NCBI GenBank assembly: GCA_016208235.1
Contig: JACQYN010000066.1
Span: 1 to 32,494, forward strand
Source of the DNA: Deltaproteobacteria bacterium
GTDB taxonomy: Bacteria > Desulfobacterota > Desulfobaccia > Desulfobaccales > 0-14-0-80-60-11
DNA length: 32,494 nt
Direction: 5' to 3'
The notes under the pieces were generated by a model. It had not been told where the DNA came from. It saw only the letters and a program-made list of their open reading frames with translations, and searched no databases. Of this stretch, positions 23,657 through 32,405 are shown one piece after another. A program made the position numbers and the translations under genes. Numbering within the stretch: the stretch's first letter is position 1; the number at the start of each line of letters is the position of its first letter.

Positions 23657-24364
23657 TCAGGCAACCGTGCCTTTCAGGTAAGCCTGTCTCCTGGCCTCGG
23701 GCAACCTCTCGATGGCATACCGGAGCATGGTGCGGGGCATATTCCGGTAGTGTGTCCGCAAAAAAGCGTCCGCCACCGTGGTCTCGCGTTTTTCCACCTC
23801 CCGCAGCATCCAGCCCACGGCCTTGTGGATCAAATCTTCCGGGTCGCCCAACAGGACGCGGGCAATCCTCAAGGTCTCGTCAAAGTCATTCTGCTTAATG
23901 AAGTGAAAGGTGGCGATGATGGCCATGCGCCGCTCCCACAAATTCCCGGAAGCGGCCAGCCGGGTCAGGGTGGAATTAGGTCGGTCTCCCAGGTAATGGC
24001 CCACCAGGTGCGGGGCGGAGGCATCCACCAGGTCCCAGTTATTGACAAATCGGGTGTGTTCCAGGTAAAAGCGGTGGATCTTATCTCTGACGACTTGGTC
24101 GCCTCGATAATAATGGCGCACCAGGATCAGCAAAGCCAGCAGCCGGTCTTCGTGAAAGGTGGATTGAAGCAAGCGTCCGGCTTCAGCCAGGGACAGGTCC
24201 TGATATTTTCTGGCCAATCCTCTCAAGATCGGGACGCTAATGCCCCGGAACCGGTCGCCCGCGCCATACTCACCCGGCCCGGTCTTAAAAAACCGTTGGA
24301 GAATGGCGACCCGCGAGGAATCTCCCAGGCTTTCAAGCTCGCTCTGGATGGCTGCGATCATCAT
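23657..24364 (-). CDS. alkD: AlkD-family DNA alkylation-repair glycosylase
   Basis: A 235-residue all-helical HEAT-like-repeat protein, the length of Bacillus AlkD (237). AlkD flips no base and removes N3- and N7-alkylpurines using Trp109, Asp113, Arg148 and Trp187; the corresponding residues here are Trp110 and Asp114 (NNWDLVDASAPHLVG), Arg146 (LWERRMAI) and Trp185 (HKAVGWMLRE). All catalytic positions are kept, so activity is likely. The start may be either Met1 or Met2 (24364/24361); no ribosome binding site is obvious. It stands alone between two palindromic repeats and shows no operon partner. Confidence 0.92.
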   Translation of the reverse strand: MMIAAIQSELESLGDSSRVAILQRFFKTGPGEYGAGDRFRGISVPILRGLARKYQDLSLAEAGRLLQSTFHEDRLLALLILVRHYYRGDQVVRDKIHRFYLEHTRFVNNWDLVDASAPHLVGHYLGDRPNSTLTRLAASGNLWERRMAIIATFHFIKQNDFDETLRIARVLLGDPEDLIHKAVGWMLREVEKRETTVADAFLRTHYRNMPRTMLRYAIERLPEARRQAYLKGTVA

Positions 24365-24499
24365 GGCGCGGCAGACCTCATAATCAGCTTTATATCGCCT
24401 TTATTATTCGGAGCGGAAAAGAAGTCACATCACTCCCACCCCGGCCCTCCCTTTCAAGGGCATAAGCCGAAGCCATAAGCGTTGACGTAAACAATATTT

Positions 24500-24584
24500 G
24501 TCATTCTGAACGGAGCGAAGCGGAGTGAAGAATCTCGCTTTTTCCATAACAACATTTGAGATTCTTCGCTGCGCTCAGAATGAC
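24500..24584. repeat. palindromic dispersed repeat (TCATTCTGA...GAAGAATCTC type)
   Basis: Left arm TCATTCTGAACGGAGCGAAG and on to GAAGAATCTC (24501-24536); right arm GAGATTCTTCGCTGCGCTCA then GAATGA (24558-24583), complementary apart from a 9-10 base insertion in the left arm. This is a widespread intergenic palindrome in bacterial genomes. It lies upstream of the SSS transporter and could form a large RNA hairpin. Confidence 0.75.
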
Positions 24585-24656
24585 AATGAGCCTTTTGTAA
24601 GGCATAATCCAGTTTAACCATGCAAAATATTTTTTGATACGATAGCTTTGTTCTCA

Positions 24657-26186
24657 ATGGAAATCCAAAACTTTTTATACCGCGGCAGCAGTCTCACCTG
24701 GCAGGATTATGCCGTTCTTTTATTGCTTCTCGTTCTTTTGATTTTTGTCGGCCTTTGGTTCGGTAGAGAAGAAAAATCCACGGCTGACTTTTTCCTGGGG
24801 GGGAGAAAAATCCCCTGGTGGGCGGCTTGTCTTTCCTTTGTGGCCACGGAAATCAGCGCGGTCACCCTGATCTCCGTGCCCGCGGTCGCTTATATGGAAA
24901 ACTGGGAATATGCCCAGTTTTTTATCGGCTCTTTTCTGGCCCGCCTCGTCATCGCCTTTCTGTTTATCCCGGCCTTTTACCGATATAACTGCACCTCCAT
25001 TTATGAATTTCTTAGACACCGTTTCGGACCGGAAACCCAAATCGCCGGCTCCCTCCTTTTTTTCATCACCCGTCTTTTGGCTTCCGGTGTCCGGCTGATG
25101 GTAGCTTCTTTGGCGGTGAGCGTCCTCATCGGCTGGCCCCTCATTCCCACTATCCTTCTTTTTTCTGTCATTTGCATTCTCTATATCGCCTGGGGCGGGA
25201 TCAAGGCGGTGGTTTGGACCAATGTGGTGCAAGCCCTGACCTTCACCATTGCGGGCGTGGTCGCCATCGCTTTCCTTCTCACCCGCATTGACGGAGGGGC
25301 CGCGGCCGTGGTCGCCATTGCCGGCGCGGCTGGAAAACTGCAAATCTTCAATTGGGGACCATCTCTGCCGGAATCAGGATTTCCAACATTCCTGAAGAGC
25401 CTGTTCACGGATCCCAATCTCTTGGTGCTGGCGACTTTAAATGGGTTTTTCGGCTCGATGGCGGCCTTCGGGACTGATCAGGAGCTCATGCAGAGACTTC
25501 TCACCGTGAAAACCAGAAAAGAAAGCCAGAAGACCATGCTTCTGACCCCCATCGGCAGTCTTCTGGTGATGCTCATCTTCCTCTTTATCGGCGCTTGCCT
25601 TTATGCCTTTTATGCCCAGAATCCCGGGGTGCCTTTGCCTGATAAATTGGACAAAATTTTCCCTCATTTTATCGAGCAGACGATGCCCCCCTTGATGCGC
25701 GGGCTGATGCTCGCAGCCATTGTCCTGGCGAGCATTGACTCGCCGTTAAGTTCCCTCACTTCTTCCTTTGTCACGGACATCTACCGTCCGGTGATTTTTA
25801 AGTCGGGAACCGAACGCCACTATCTCTTAATTTCCAGAATCTGCGTGGTGATTTTTGGCATTATCCTGGCGTTCATCGCCTACTTTTTCAGCCATTTTGA
25901 AAAATTCCTCTGGCTCGCTTTTAAAATCGGCGGGGTCACTTACGGCTCTTTACTGGGAGTCTTTCTCCTCGGCCTGCTCACCAAAACGCGCGGCAACCGG
26001 GTCAATGTCGTGGCCATGACTCTTTCCGCCCTGGGCATGCTGGTTCTTTTGATTCTCTCCGAGAAGCAAATATTCCCGCTGGGCTGGACCTGGCTTCTGT
26101 TGATCGGCACCTTTTTGACCTTTGCCACCGGTTGGCTTTTTGGCAAAAAAGAAGGGAGCCCAACTGACCTGCCCCCCCAAAACTGA
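24657..26186 (+). CDS. sodium:solute symporter (SSS family)
   Basis: About 509 residues with some 13 membrane helices. SSS landmarks are FLGGRKIPWWAACLSFVATEISAVTLISVPA (helices 2-3) and GSMAAFGTDQELMQRLLTVKTRKES, which resembles SGLT/sialic-acid-type members. It would take up a sugar, sugar acid or related solute with Na+ at the inner membrane; substrate not readable. I prefer ATG 24657; TTG 24648 in the same frame is the alternative, and neither has a visible ribosome binding site. Only 28 bp separate its stop from the convergent cyclase gene, with no terminator hairpin seen. nagZ is the only nearby sugar-related gene. Confidence 0.9.
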   Translation: MEIQNFLYRGSSLTWQDYAVLLLLLVLLIFVGLWFGREEKSTADFFLGGRKIPWWAACLSFVATEISAVTLISVPAVAYMENWEYAQFFIGSFLARLVIAFLFIPAFYRYNCTSIYEFLRHRFGPETQIAGSLLFFITRLLASGVRLMVASLAVSVLIGWPLIPTILLFSVICILYIAWGGIKAVVWTNVVQALTFTIAGVVAIAFLLTRIDGGAAAVVAIAGAAGKLQIFNWGPSLPESGFPTFLKSLFTDPNLLVLATLNGFFGSMAAFGTDQELMQRLLTVKTRKESQKTMLLTPIGSLLVMLIFLFIGACLYAFYAQNPGVPLPDKLDKIFPHFIEQTMPPLMRGLMLAAIVLASIDSPLSSLTSSFVTDIYRPVIFKSGTERHYLLISRICVVIFGIILAFIAYFFSHFEKFLWLAFKIGGVTYGSLLGVFLLGLLTKTRGNRVNVVAMTLSALGMLVLLILSEKQIFPLGWTWLLLIGTFLTFATGWLFGKKEGSPTDLPPQN

Positions 26187-26214
26187 TTCATCGGCAATCT
26201 TGACTGCCGCTGGC

Positions 26215-28215
26215 TTACTTACTTTCCAGCACATATACTCCCTGCCAGTCCGGCGGCGGCGGTTGCTGCTGGAAATGGAGGCAGCGCCCCAGGAACACCA
26301 CCGCGGCTTGATCATCCGGTTTCAGGCGCAGCACCGTCTGGAAATGGCCCAGGGCCTCCTGCCAGTCCTGCCGCTTATAAGCTTCCCGGCCGGCCGCAAA
26401 AATTTCCAGCCATTCGGGCCTGCCGCCACCGTGGCGCCGGCCCAGCAACTCATAGATGGTCACCGGTTGCTCCCGGCCTTTTACCTGAATCAGATCCACT
26501 TCCCGCACCAGCATGACCTCCTCCACCAGGCGGCAGGTAGAGTCGCTGAGCAAAATGGTGGTTCCATAGACTTTATTAGCCCCTTCCAGACGGGAGGCCA
26601 GATTCACCGTATCGCCGATGGCGGTATAGTTAAATAATTCCAGGGAGCCGATGTTGCCGGCAATCACCGGGCCGGAATGGAACCCCAGGCGGGCCCTGAG
26701 CGGCGGCAATCCCTGGGATAGCCACTCCCGCTGCAACTCCTCCATGCCGGCCTGCATCTCCAGGGCTGCTGCGCAAGCGTGCAGGGCATGATCGCTAAAA
26801 TGCACCGGCGCTCCCCACAGGGCCATTAGCGCGTCACCGATATACTTATCCATGGTGCCCCGGTGTTCCAGGATGATCCGGGTCATGGGGGTAAAATATT
26901 CGTTCAACACCTGGACCAGATCATGGGGGGGTATTCCTTCGGACAGAGAGGTAAACCCCTCCAGATCCGCGAAGAGAACGGTGACCTCCACCTCCTCCCC
27001 GCCCAACTCCAGGCGTTCGGGGTGGGCAATGATGGCCTCCACCAGGGCCGGGGAGATGTAACGCTTGAATGCCTGGCGCAGCCAGCGCTTTTCTTGGGCC
27101 TCGATTAGGTATTGGCTTAATACATTGCCGCCGTAAATCAGAGCCAGCCCACCGCAGATAAGAATCGGGGGCGCCCAATAATTCAGGTAAATAAACAGAC
27201 CCAAGGAAATCCCCAGCACCGCCAGGACTGAACCCGCCAGCACCGCCAGGCCCACCGGAGGAGAAAGCCGGACCAGGAGAAGGCTGAATTGTAGAAAGAC
27301 GGCCAGATACAAAAAAATCCTGGCCAGGCGCGGCAGTTCCCGCCCCCAACTACCCCGGAGGAGGGTGTGCATGACCTGGCCCTGGATTTCCACCCCGGCC
27401 ATGCGTAAGTTATCCCTGGCAAAGTAAGGGGTTAAAAAGGAATCGGCCTGGTCCTGGGGGGTAACCGAGGCCTCGAGCATGCGGCCCACCAGGACTATGC
27501 GGCCCCGAATTCGGGTGGCGGGGAGAGGATGCTGCTCATCCAGGACTTGGTAATAGGAAACGGTGTCAATACTTCGCTGCGGCCCGGTATAATCGATCAG
27601 CCCGGAAAGATCGGGCGGCAAGGCCATCTGGGGCCGGAAGTTTTTCACCGCCACCGCCGGTAGAGTCTCCTGGCCAAAGAGGCGGAGCCGAAAGTGGCGC
27701 ACCACCCCATCCGCGTCCGGGGTGATCATTGCCAGCCCCACCCCTCTGGCAGCCCGGCGAAAGGCCGCCAGCGGCTGCACCAGGATCTGCCGGGAAAAAC
27801 TGGGGTCCTGGGTGACGGACACGGTCTGGCCCAGGATGACATTACCCGCCTGGTCCAGGGACGCGGCGAAAAGCTGGTCATCTTCCGGGGTGGAGGAGTC
27901 GGCAAAAATGACGTCAAAGATAATCAGAGAGGCCCCGGCCGCGGCCAGGCGACGGATTAACTCGGCATGGAGGCGCCGGGGCCAGGGCCAGGGCCGGCGC
28001 AATTCCTGGAAGGAAGCCTCGTCGATGCCGACTATGAGCAACTCCGGCGGCGGGGGTTGGACGGAGCGCAGGCGGTAACCCAGATCTAGCCCCAGGTTTT
28101 CCAAGGCCTGTCCCAGGTTGGACAGGCTCAGGGGAGCCAGCAGGAGAAAGGTGAGCAGACCCACCAGTAGCCCCCGGCCCCGGGCCCCTTGCAGAAATTT
28201 AAAAATAGAGGGCAA
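26215..28215 (-). CDS. CHASE2 sensor - class IIIb adenylate cyclase - TPR protein
   Basis: A 666-residue inner-membrane cyclase. One N-terminal helix (~13-33), a periplasmic CHASE2 domain (~40-285), and three helices (~300-365) precede the class III cyclase domain (~405-590). Metal Asp417 (LFADLEGFTSLSE) and Asp461 (DKYIGDALMALWGAP) are present; Lys457 and Thr531 sit at the purine-recognition sites, the Lys/Thr pair of class IIIb, bicarbonate-responsive adenylate cyclases. Asn538 and Arg542 (GDTVNLASR) complete the site. A short TPR-like tail (~595-645) ends it. It starts at TTG 28215 inside the end of the FecR-barrel gene (17-bp overlap), with GGAGG about 13 bases upstream, so the two are translationally linked. 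Likely product is cAMP. Confidence 0.92.
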   Translation of the reverse strand: MPSIFKFLQGARGRGLLVGLLTFLLLAPLSLSNLGQALENLGLDLGYRLRSVQPPPPELLIVGIDEASFQELRRPWPWPRRLHAELIRRLAAAGASLIIFDVIFADSSTPEDDQLFAASLDQAGNVILGQTVSVTQDPSFSRQILVQPLAAFRRAARGVGLAMITPDADGVVRHFRLRLFGQETLPAVAVKNFRPQMALPPDLSGLIDYTGPQRSIDTVSYYQVLDEQHPLPATRIRGRIVLVGRMLEASVTPQDQADSFLTPYFARDNLRMAGVEIQGQVMHTLLRGSWGRELPRLARIFLYLAVFLQFSLLLVRLSPPVGLAVLAGSVLAVLGISLGLFIYLNYWAPPILICGGLALIYGGNVLSQYLIEAQEKRWLRQAFKRYISPALVEAIIAHPERLELGGEEVEVTVLFADLEGFTSLSEGIPPHDLVQVLNEYFTPMTRIILEHRGTMDKYIGDALMALWGAPVHFSDHALHACAAALEMQAGMEELQREWLSQGLPPLRARLGFHSGPVIAGNIGSLELFNYTAIGDTVNLASRLEGANKVYGTTILLSDSTCRLVEEVMLVREVDLIQVKGREQPVTIYELLGRRHGGGRPEWLEIFAAGREAYKRQDWQEALGHFQTVLRLKPDDQAAVVFLGRCLHFQQQPPPPDWQGVYVLESK

Positions 28216-31200
28216 ATTTGAACATTATCCTCCGCACCGGGAAAAAGGCGTCAAAGGTGACAAATTCTCTCTGGAAAAAGAAATGCCGGTTAAAGATATT
28301 GGACACTTCCAGTTGGGCCAGGCCCCGCTTTTGGGGGAATTCATAGCCGATGCGGGCATCCACCAGGCCGAAGAAGTTATCGTCACGATCCTTCAGGTGC
28401 TGGTCCACCAGGTAGGCGTTGATCCCGCCCTGCCAGCCGCTGCGGTGCAGAAAAGCCAATCCCAGTAACCCGAAGTATTCATTGAAATCCTGGGCCAGGG
28501 GTAGCAGGATGGGATTGGGATCAGGGACGAATCTCTTGGCGGACCCCCCCAACGTCAGACCCAAATAAGGGGTAAGGATGCGGTTCACAGTGAAGGAGGC
28601 CAGATATCTCTTCCAGGTCCACCAGACCCGGTTTTCCGCCAGGGTTTGATCGACTTCATACTGGGGGACCGAGAAGCGGTGGTGATTCAGGCGCAGAGTC
28701 GAAAAGGTCTTGGAGTTCCATTGGGCTTCCCAGGCAAAACCGGCTTCTCTGACGATGGCCCCGTCATCCACGTTGATGGCCCAGGGAAAGCTGGCAACTT
28801 CCACCGGGATCAGGGAGTTTGGCTGGATTAGATTATGGGTACTGAGGTGCTGCTGCAGGGCCAAACGCAACGTATGCTGAGAATTGATCTGGTAATTGAC
28901 GCCAAAGCGGGGGCTCCAGAGGGAGGTGGACAAGGGCGCGCCATAACCGACGCGGGAGTTTTTGCTATAATCCTTGAACACCCCCAACTCCAGCAACAGA
29001 TTGGGGAACAGGCGCCAGTAATCCAAGAGATAAAAAGAATAAGAGCGATCGGGCGGCTTAAAATCGTTGTTAATTTCCGCGGTCAAGAGGGGGATGCCTA
29101 GAAAGGAAAACAGCAGCATTTCATTGGTGCGGTACTTTAGATGGCCGGAGAGATAATCGAAACCGCCGATAAAGGTGTGATCCCCCAGGATAAGCTGCTT
29201 TTGCAATTGCACATTGAGCAGCTCCCGGTCGGCCCGGCGTTGGAACTGATCATCCAGGGTAATGGGGAACCCGAAGAAATCAAAGGTGGAAATGGTCCGG
29301 TTGAAGGAATGGTTTTCCGTGGGCATATAAGTAAAATAAGCCAGAAAGGTGGACGCGGGACTAAAGCGATGGGCATAACCCACCTCGTATTGCCGGGAGT
29401 GGAAAAATTGGCGAAACGAGGGGAGGTTCTGGTAACCGTAATCATTCAAGTTGCTGGTATCCCCGGCCTCCCGGTCCGCATAGGAAAACCCGGCGAACAG
29501 AGAGTCTTTCACTGTCGGCTCCCATTTGGCAAAACCTATGGGGATATAGGTGGTACTGTCGCCATTGCGAACACGGAAACCCCGATCATCCTGGTAACTC
29601 CCGAAGACGTCGAAAGCCAGCCCGGGCAGCCCGCCATACAGCTCCACGGAATGTTCCTGGATCGCCTTCCCCCCGCCCCAGGTGCCGATGCCCCCCTGGG
29701 CTTGCAGCCGGATATAGGGCATCTCGAACATGGGTGTATAGTCGTTGAATACGGTGAAGGTGTTCTGGTTGGCCGGGGACAGCAGGCGGTAAAGCAGTAA
29801 GGACGAGCCCGCGGAACCCAGCCGCTGCCGGGTGGCGGCAAAGGCGTTGGCCAAAAATAGTTGGGCGGAGCTATTGGTGGGATCGTTTTTTACCGCGGTC
29901 ACCGCCTTGCTGTAGGCCCAATCCCCCAGCCCCAACTGCGCAAAGGACCGGGCCAGATTGTAGTTGCGCACCGCCAGGTCCCGGTCCAACATGATCCGGG
30001 AACGGAATATGGCGTTATTGTCGTTTAAGGCGATGGAGCGGTTGATCTCCTCAATGGCTTCTCCCGGCCGGTTGAGGTCGGTGAGAGCAATACCCTTATA
30101 GAGGTAAGGGCTGGGGTCTTTGGGATCCAGGGTCTTGGCATAGTCATAGACCTCCAGGGCCATGTCAAAGGATCGCACCTGGTAGAGAGCCTTGCCCAAC
30201 GAGGTCTGATACAGGGATACCCGGGGGTCCAACAGAGTAGCGGTTAGCATCGAGGCCAGGCCCTGGTCGAAATCCCGGTGCCGGAAATGGTAGATTCCCA
30301 GCCCCAAATGGGGTTCTCCCAGCGCCGGATGGTTGCGCACCGCCCGGGAAAACAACAAAAAGGCCTGGGAATAATCCCGGTAACCCAGACGGATGAAACC
30401 GGCCAGGGTCAGGACTTCCCCGTCCTGGGGAGCCAGCCTGAGAGCGGCCCCAATGGTCTTCCAGGCCCGGTCCAGGTAATCGGAACCCAGCCAGATCTTC
30501 GCCAAATATACATAGGCGTCCACGAAGCGGGGATCCAAACTGAGGGCCTTTTCCAGATGCTGCTTGGCCGCGGGCAGGTCAAAGTAGGAAATGTTCACCA
30601 GGCCCATGGTGAGTTGGGCCACCGGGGATGCGGGGTTCTGGGCCAGGGCCTGGGCCGCGGCGTTCCGGGCCGCGGCTTTGCGATTTTGCACCAGGTAGAT
30701 CTGGCTCAGGAGGGCCCGGGGCAGGGCCATGGCGGGCGCCTGCTGGACCGCCGCCTCCAGCAGGGAGCGGGCTTCTTCCACTCTGCCCGCCAGGAGGTAG
30801 AAATAACCGGTCATGGTGGCCAAAAGAGGTGTGGGCTTGAGTTTTGCCCGGGCAGCCTGCATCAGTGCGTAAGCCCCGGTCACGTCTCCCAAACGGTAAC
30901 GAGCCAGGGCCAACCCGATAACGGCCCGGTCATCCGCCTGGCGCACCCGCCGGAAGTATCCCTCAGCTTTATCCAAGGCATGGGTTTGGAGACAGATCCA
31001 CCCTAATAGGGTCAGGGCCTGGTCATTTTGCGGCTCTAACTTCAGAGCGGCTTCGGCCTCTTGCTGGGCCTGCTCCAAGCGTCCCTGGTCGTACAGGCTC
31101 TCCCCCTGGACCACAGCCACAGCGGCGGCTGAGGGTCCCGGCGGCCTGGGCCTCTCTCCGGACGCGGATAGAGGCAAGTCCCGGTAACTGATGATGCCGG

Positions 31201-31876
31201 GATAATAGAGGGACCACTGCACCGCGTCCGCGGGCTGCACCAACACCCGCTTGGCGGGGGCTTGTCCAGGGCGGGCGAGGCCTTCTTCCCCGGGCTTCAG
31301 AAGTAGCTCCCCCAGGGAATTAAAGAGGCGTAGGCTGCCTTCCAGGAGGACCAGGCTGGTGGCGCCGTCCGCGGCCACCCGCAGGTTGAACTCGGTGCCG
31401 CGAATAGCCGCGGTGACCGCCGGGGTTTCCACGTCAAATAGAAATTTTTCGTTCTTATTGCGCAGCCAAATCTCACCCTGGGGCACTTCATAAAGACTGG
31501 GAGCCGCCTCTTTCAGGGCTGCCGGGGCCACCTCTCCCAGACGTAGACGGGGAGAGGGGGTCGCGCTTTTCAAGGTTATCAGGGTATTTTCATTGAGCTT
31601 GAGCTGGCTTTCATCCACGCAGAGGATCGCAGCCCGGGAAATCGCCCCCGTTTTTACCGTATCCCCGGCGAAGAGGTCCTGGTTAATCTGCGCGGGTGTC
31701 CAATCTTTTAACCCCCCCCGGCTTACCTCCACCTGTCCCTGAAAATAGACCAACTTCCCGGCCAGGGGAGGAGGGGTAGCGCCCACAGGCCCGGTCAGTC
31801 CTTCACAGCAGATAACTAAAAGGATAAAGAATAGAAATTTGGCGCCAGCTTTTAGGTGTCTGAGCTTAGGAATCAT
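28199..31876 (-). CDS. FecR domain - TPR array - outer-membrane beta-barrel protein
   Basis: A 1225-residue exported protein. Signal peptide ~1-33 (FLFFILLVICC... to VGA). A FecR-type domain (~45-175) includes GDTVKTGAISRAAIL and TPAVTAAIRGTEFNLRVAAD. A long TPR array (~250-720) follows, about a dozen helical repeats. The C-terminal ~500 residues are beta-rich with alternating aromatics and a terminal Phe (FALYF), as in outer-membrane barrels; parts resemble TonB-dependent-receptor strands (VSNIFNRHFFFQREF) but no plug domain is visible. ATG 31876 has AGGA 7-8 bases upstream. It is the first gene of a unit with the CHASE2 cyclase. The fusion suggests a periplasmic recognition/assembly scaffold tethered to the outer membrane; the role is not known to me. 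Confidence 0.85.
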   Translation of the reverse strand: MIPKLRHLKAGAKFLFFILLVICCEGLTGPVGATPPPLAGKLVYFQGQVEVSRGGLKDWTPAQINQDLFAGDTVKTGAISRAAILCVDESQLKLNENTLITLKSATPSPRLRLGEVAPAALKEAAPSLYEVPQGEIWLRNKNEKFLFDVETPAVTAAIRGTEFNLRVAADGATSLVLLEGSLRLFNSLGELLLKPGEEGLARPGQAPAKRVLVQPADAVQWSLYYPGIISYRDLPLSASGERPRPPGPSAAAVAVVQGESLYDQGRLEQAQQEAEAALKLEPQNDQALTLLGWICLQTHALDKAEGYFRRVRQADDRAVIGLALARYRLGDVTGAYALMQAARAKLKPTPLLATMTGYFYLLAGRVEEARSLLEAAVQQAPAMALPRALLSQIYLVQNRKAAARNAAAQALAQNPASPVAQLTMGLVNISYFDLPAAKQHLEKALSLDPRFVDAYVYLAKIWLGSDYLDRAWKTIGAALRLAPQDGEVLTLAGFIRLGYRDYSQAFLLFSRAVRNHPALGEPHLGLGIYHFRHRDFDQGLASMLTATLLDPRVSLYQTSLGKALYQVRSFDMALEVYDYAKTLDPKDPSPYLYKGIALTDLNRPGEAIEEINRSIALNDNNAIFRSRIMLDRDLAVRNYNLARSFAQLGLGDWAYSKAVTAVKNDPTNSSAQLFLANAFAATRQRLGSAGSSLLLYRLLSPANQNTFTVFNDYTPMFEMPYIRLQAQGGIGTWGGGKAIQEHSVELYGGLPGLAFDVFGSYQDDRGFRVRNGDSTTYIPIGFAKWEPTVKDSLFAGFSYADREAGDTSNLNDYGYQNLPSFRQFFHSRQYEVGYAHRFSPASTFLAYFTYMPTENHSFNRTISTFDFFGFPITLDDQFQRRADRELLNVQLQKQLILGDHTFIGGFDYLSGHLKYRTNEMLLFSFLGIPLLTAEINNDFKPPDRSYSFYLLDYWRLFPNLLLELGVFKDYSKNSRVGYGAPLSTSLWSPRFGVNYQINSQHTLRLALQQHLSTHNLIQPNSLIPVEVASFPWAINVDDGAIVREAGFAWEAQWNSKTFSTLRLNHHRFSVPQYEVDQTLAENRVWWTWKRYLASFTVNRILTPYLGLTLGGSAKRFVPDPNPILLPLAQDFNEYFGLLGLAFLHRSGWQGGINAYLVDQHLKDRDDNFFGLVDARIGYEFPQKRGLAQLEVSNIFNRHFFFQREFVTFDAFFPVRRIMFKFALYF

Positions 31877-31956
31877 CTTAGTTCCTGGGGTGTTGTGATT
31901 TTGACGCAGTGATTGCCTGATGGTTAGCCACGATTCATACTACAGGCGATTTAATT

Positions 31957-31974
31957 AAAAAAAAAAAAAAAAAA
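31957..31974. repeat. 18-base A homopolymer upstream of the FecR-barrel gene
   Basis: Eighteen consecutive A (T on the coding strand) lie 81 bases before the start at 31876, preceded by TTTAATT. It may act as an UP-like element or bent DNA, or as a slippage tract that varies expression; it is also a typical place for assembly error. Confidence 0.6.
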
Positions 31975-32034
31975 TTATGCCTTTCTCCAAGTTTATCATG
32001 GCATGGTGGTAAAAGTTCTCCGGGTGCCCCCTAG

Positions 32035-32107
32035 GAGCCGGATGAGCCGAGAGGCTCATGTCCGGTTCTGGGAGGGCGTGGTAGTGTAACTCCCCCACGC
32101 TACTCGA
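32035..32107 (+). mobile_element. group II intron fossil: domains V and VI only
   Basis: 32035-32068 is a textbook 34-nt domain V: it starts GAGCCGGA and ends TCCGGTTC, has the catalytic AGC triad at positions 2-4, a distal TGAGCC/GGCTCA stem, a GAGA (GNRA) tetraloop and a two-base TG bulge on the 3' side. Domain VI follows, with GCGTGG (32076-32081) pairing CCACGC (32095-32100), and an end near CTACTCGAC (32107), compatible with an AY 3' splice site. No reverse transcriptase gene and no domains I-IV are upstream (only ~55 bases of unclear sequence before the A tract region), so this is a 5'-truncated remnant. Confidence 0.85.
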
Positions 32108-32220
32108 CTCCGCCATTCTCACCCATACCCATCTGCTACGATAAATCTGGCATATTTCTCTTGGTTCGCCATGTTAGCGGCGCTGGCCTTGAGTTCTTGG
32201 ATTGTTTACCAAAAAGGAAT

Positions 32221-32250
32221 TTGGTAACGTAGAGCCTCAAATGCTATAAG
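32221..32250 (+). promoter_or_regulatory. possible sigma70 promoter for the gene at the window end
   Basis: TTGGTA (32221-32226), an 18-base spacer and TATAAG (32245-32250) in AT-rich DNA, 155 bases before the start at 32406. Between the intron fossil and 32405 I see no gene. Confidence 0.3.
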
Positions 32251-32405
32251 TTATGGTGACTATACATAATTTGTGGTATAAAATTGGACTACAAGAGTAA
32301 CCCATGGGAAAGTGGCTAATAGAAGTGCCAAAAACCACTTTGCTATTTTCGCAGCCAAGGCCCCTAACGATCCAAACTAATACCAAATTTTACAGGAATG
32401 AAATC

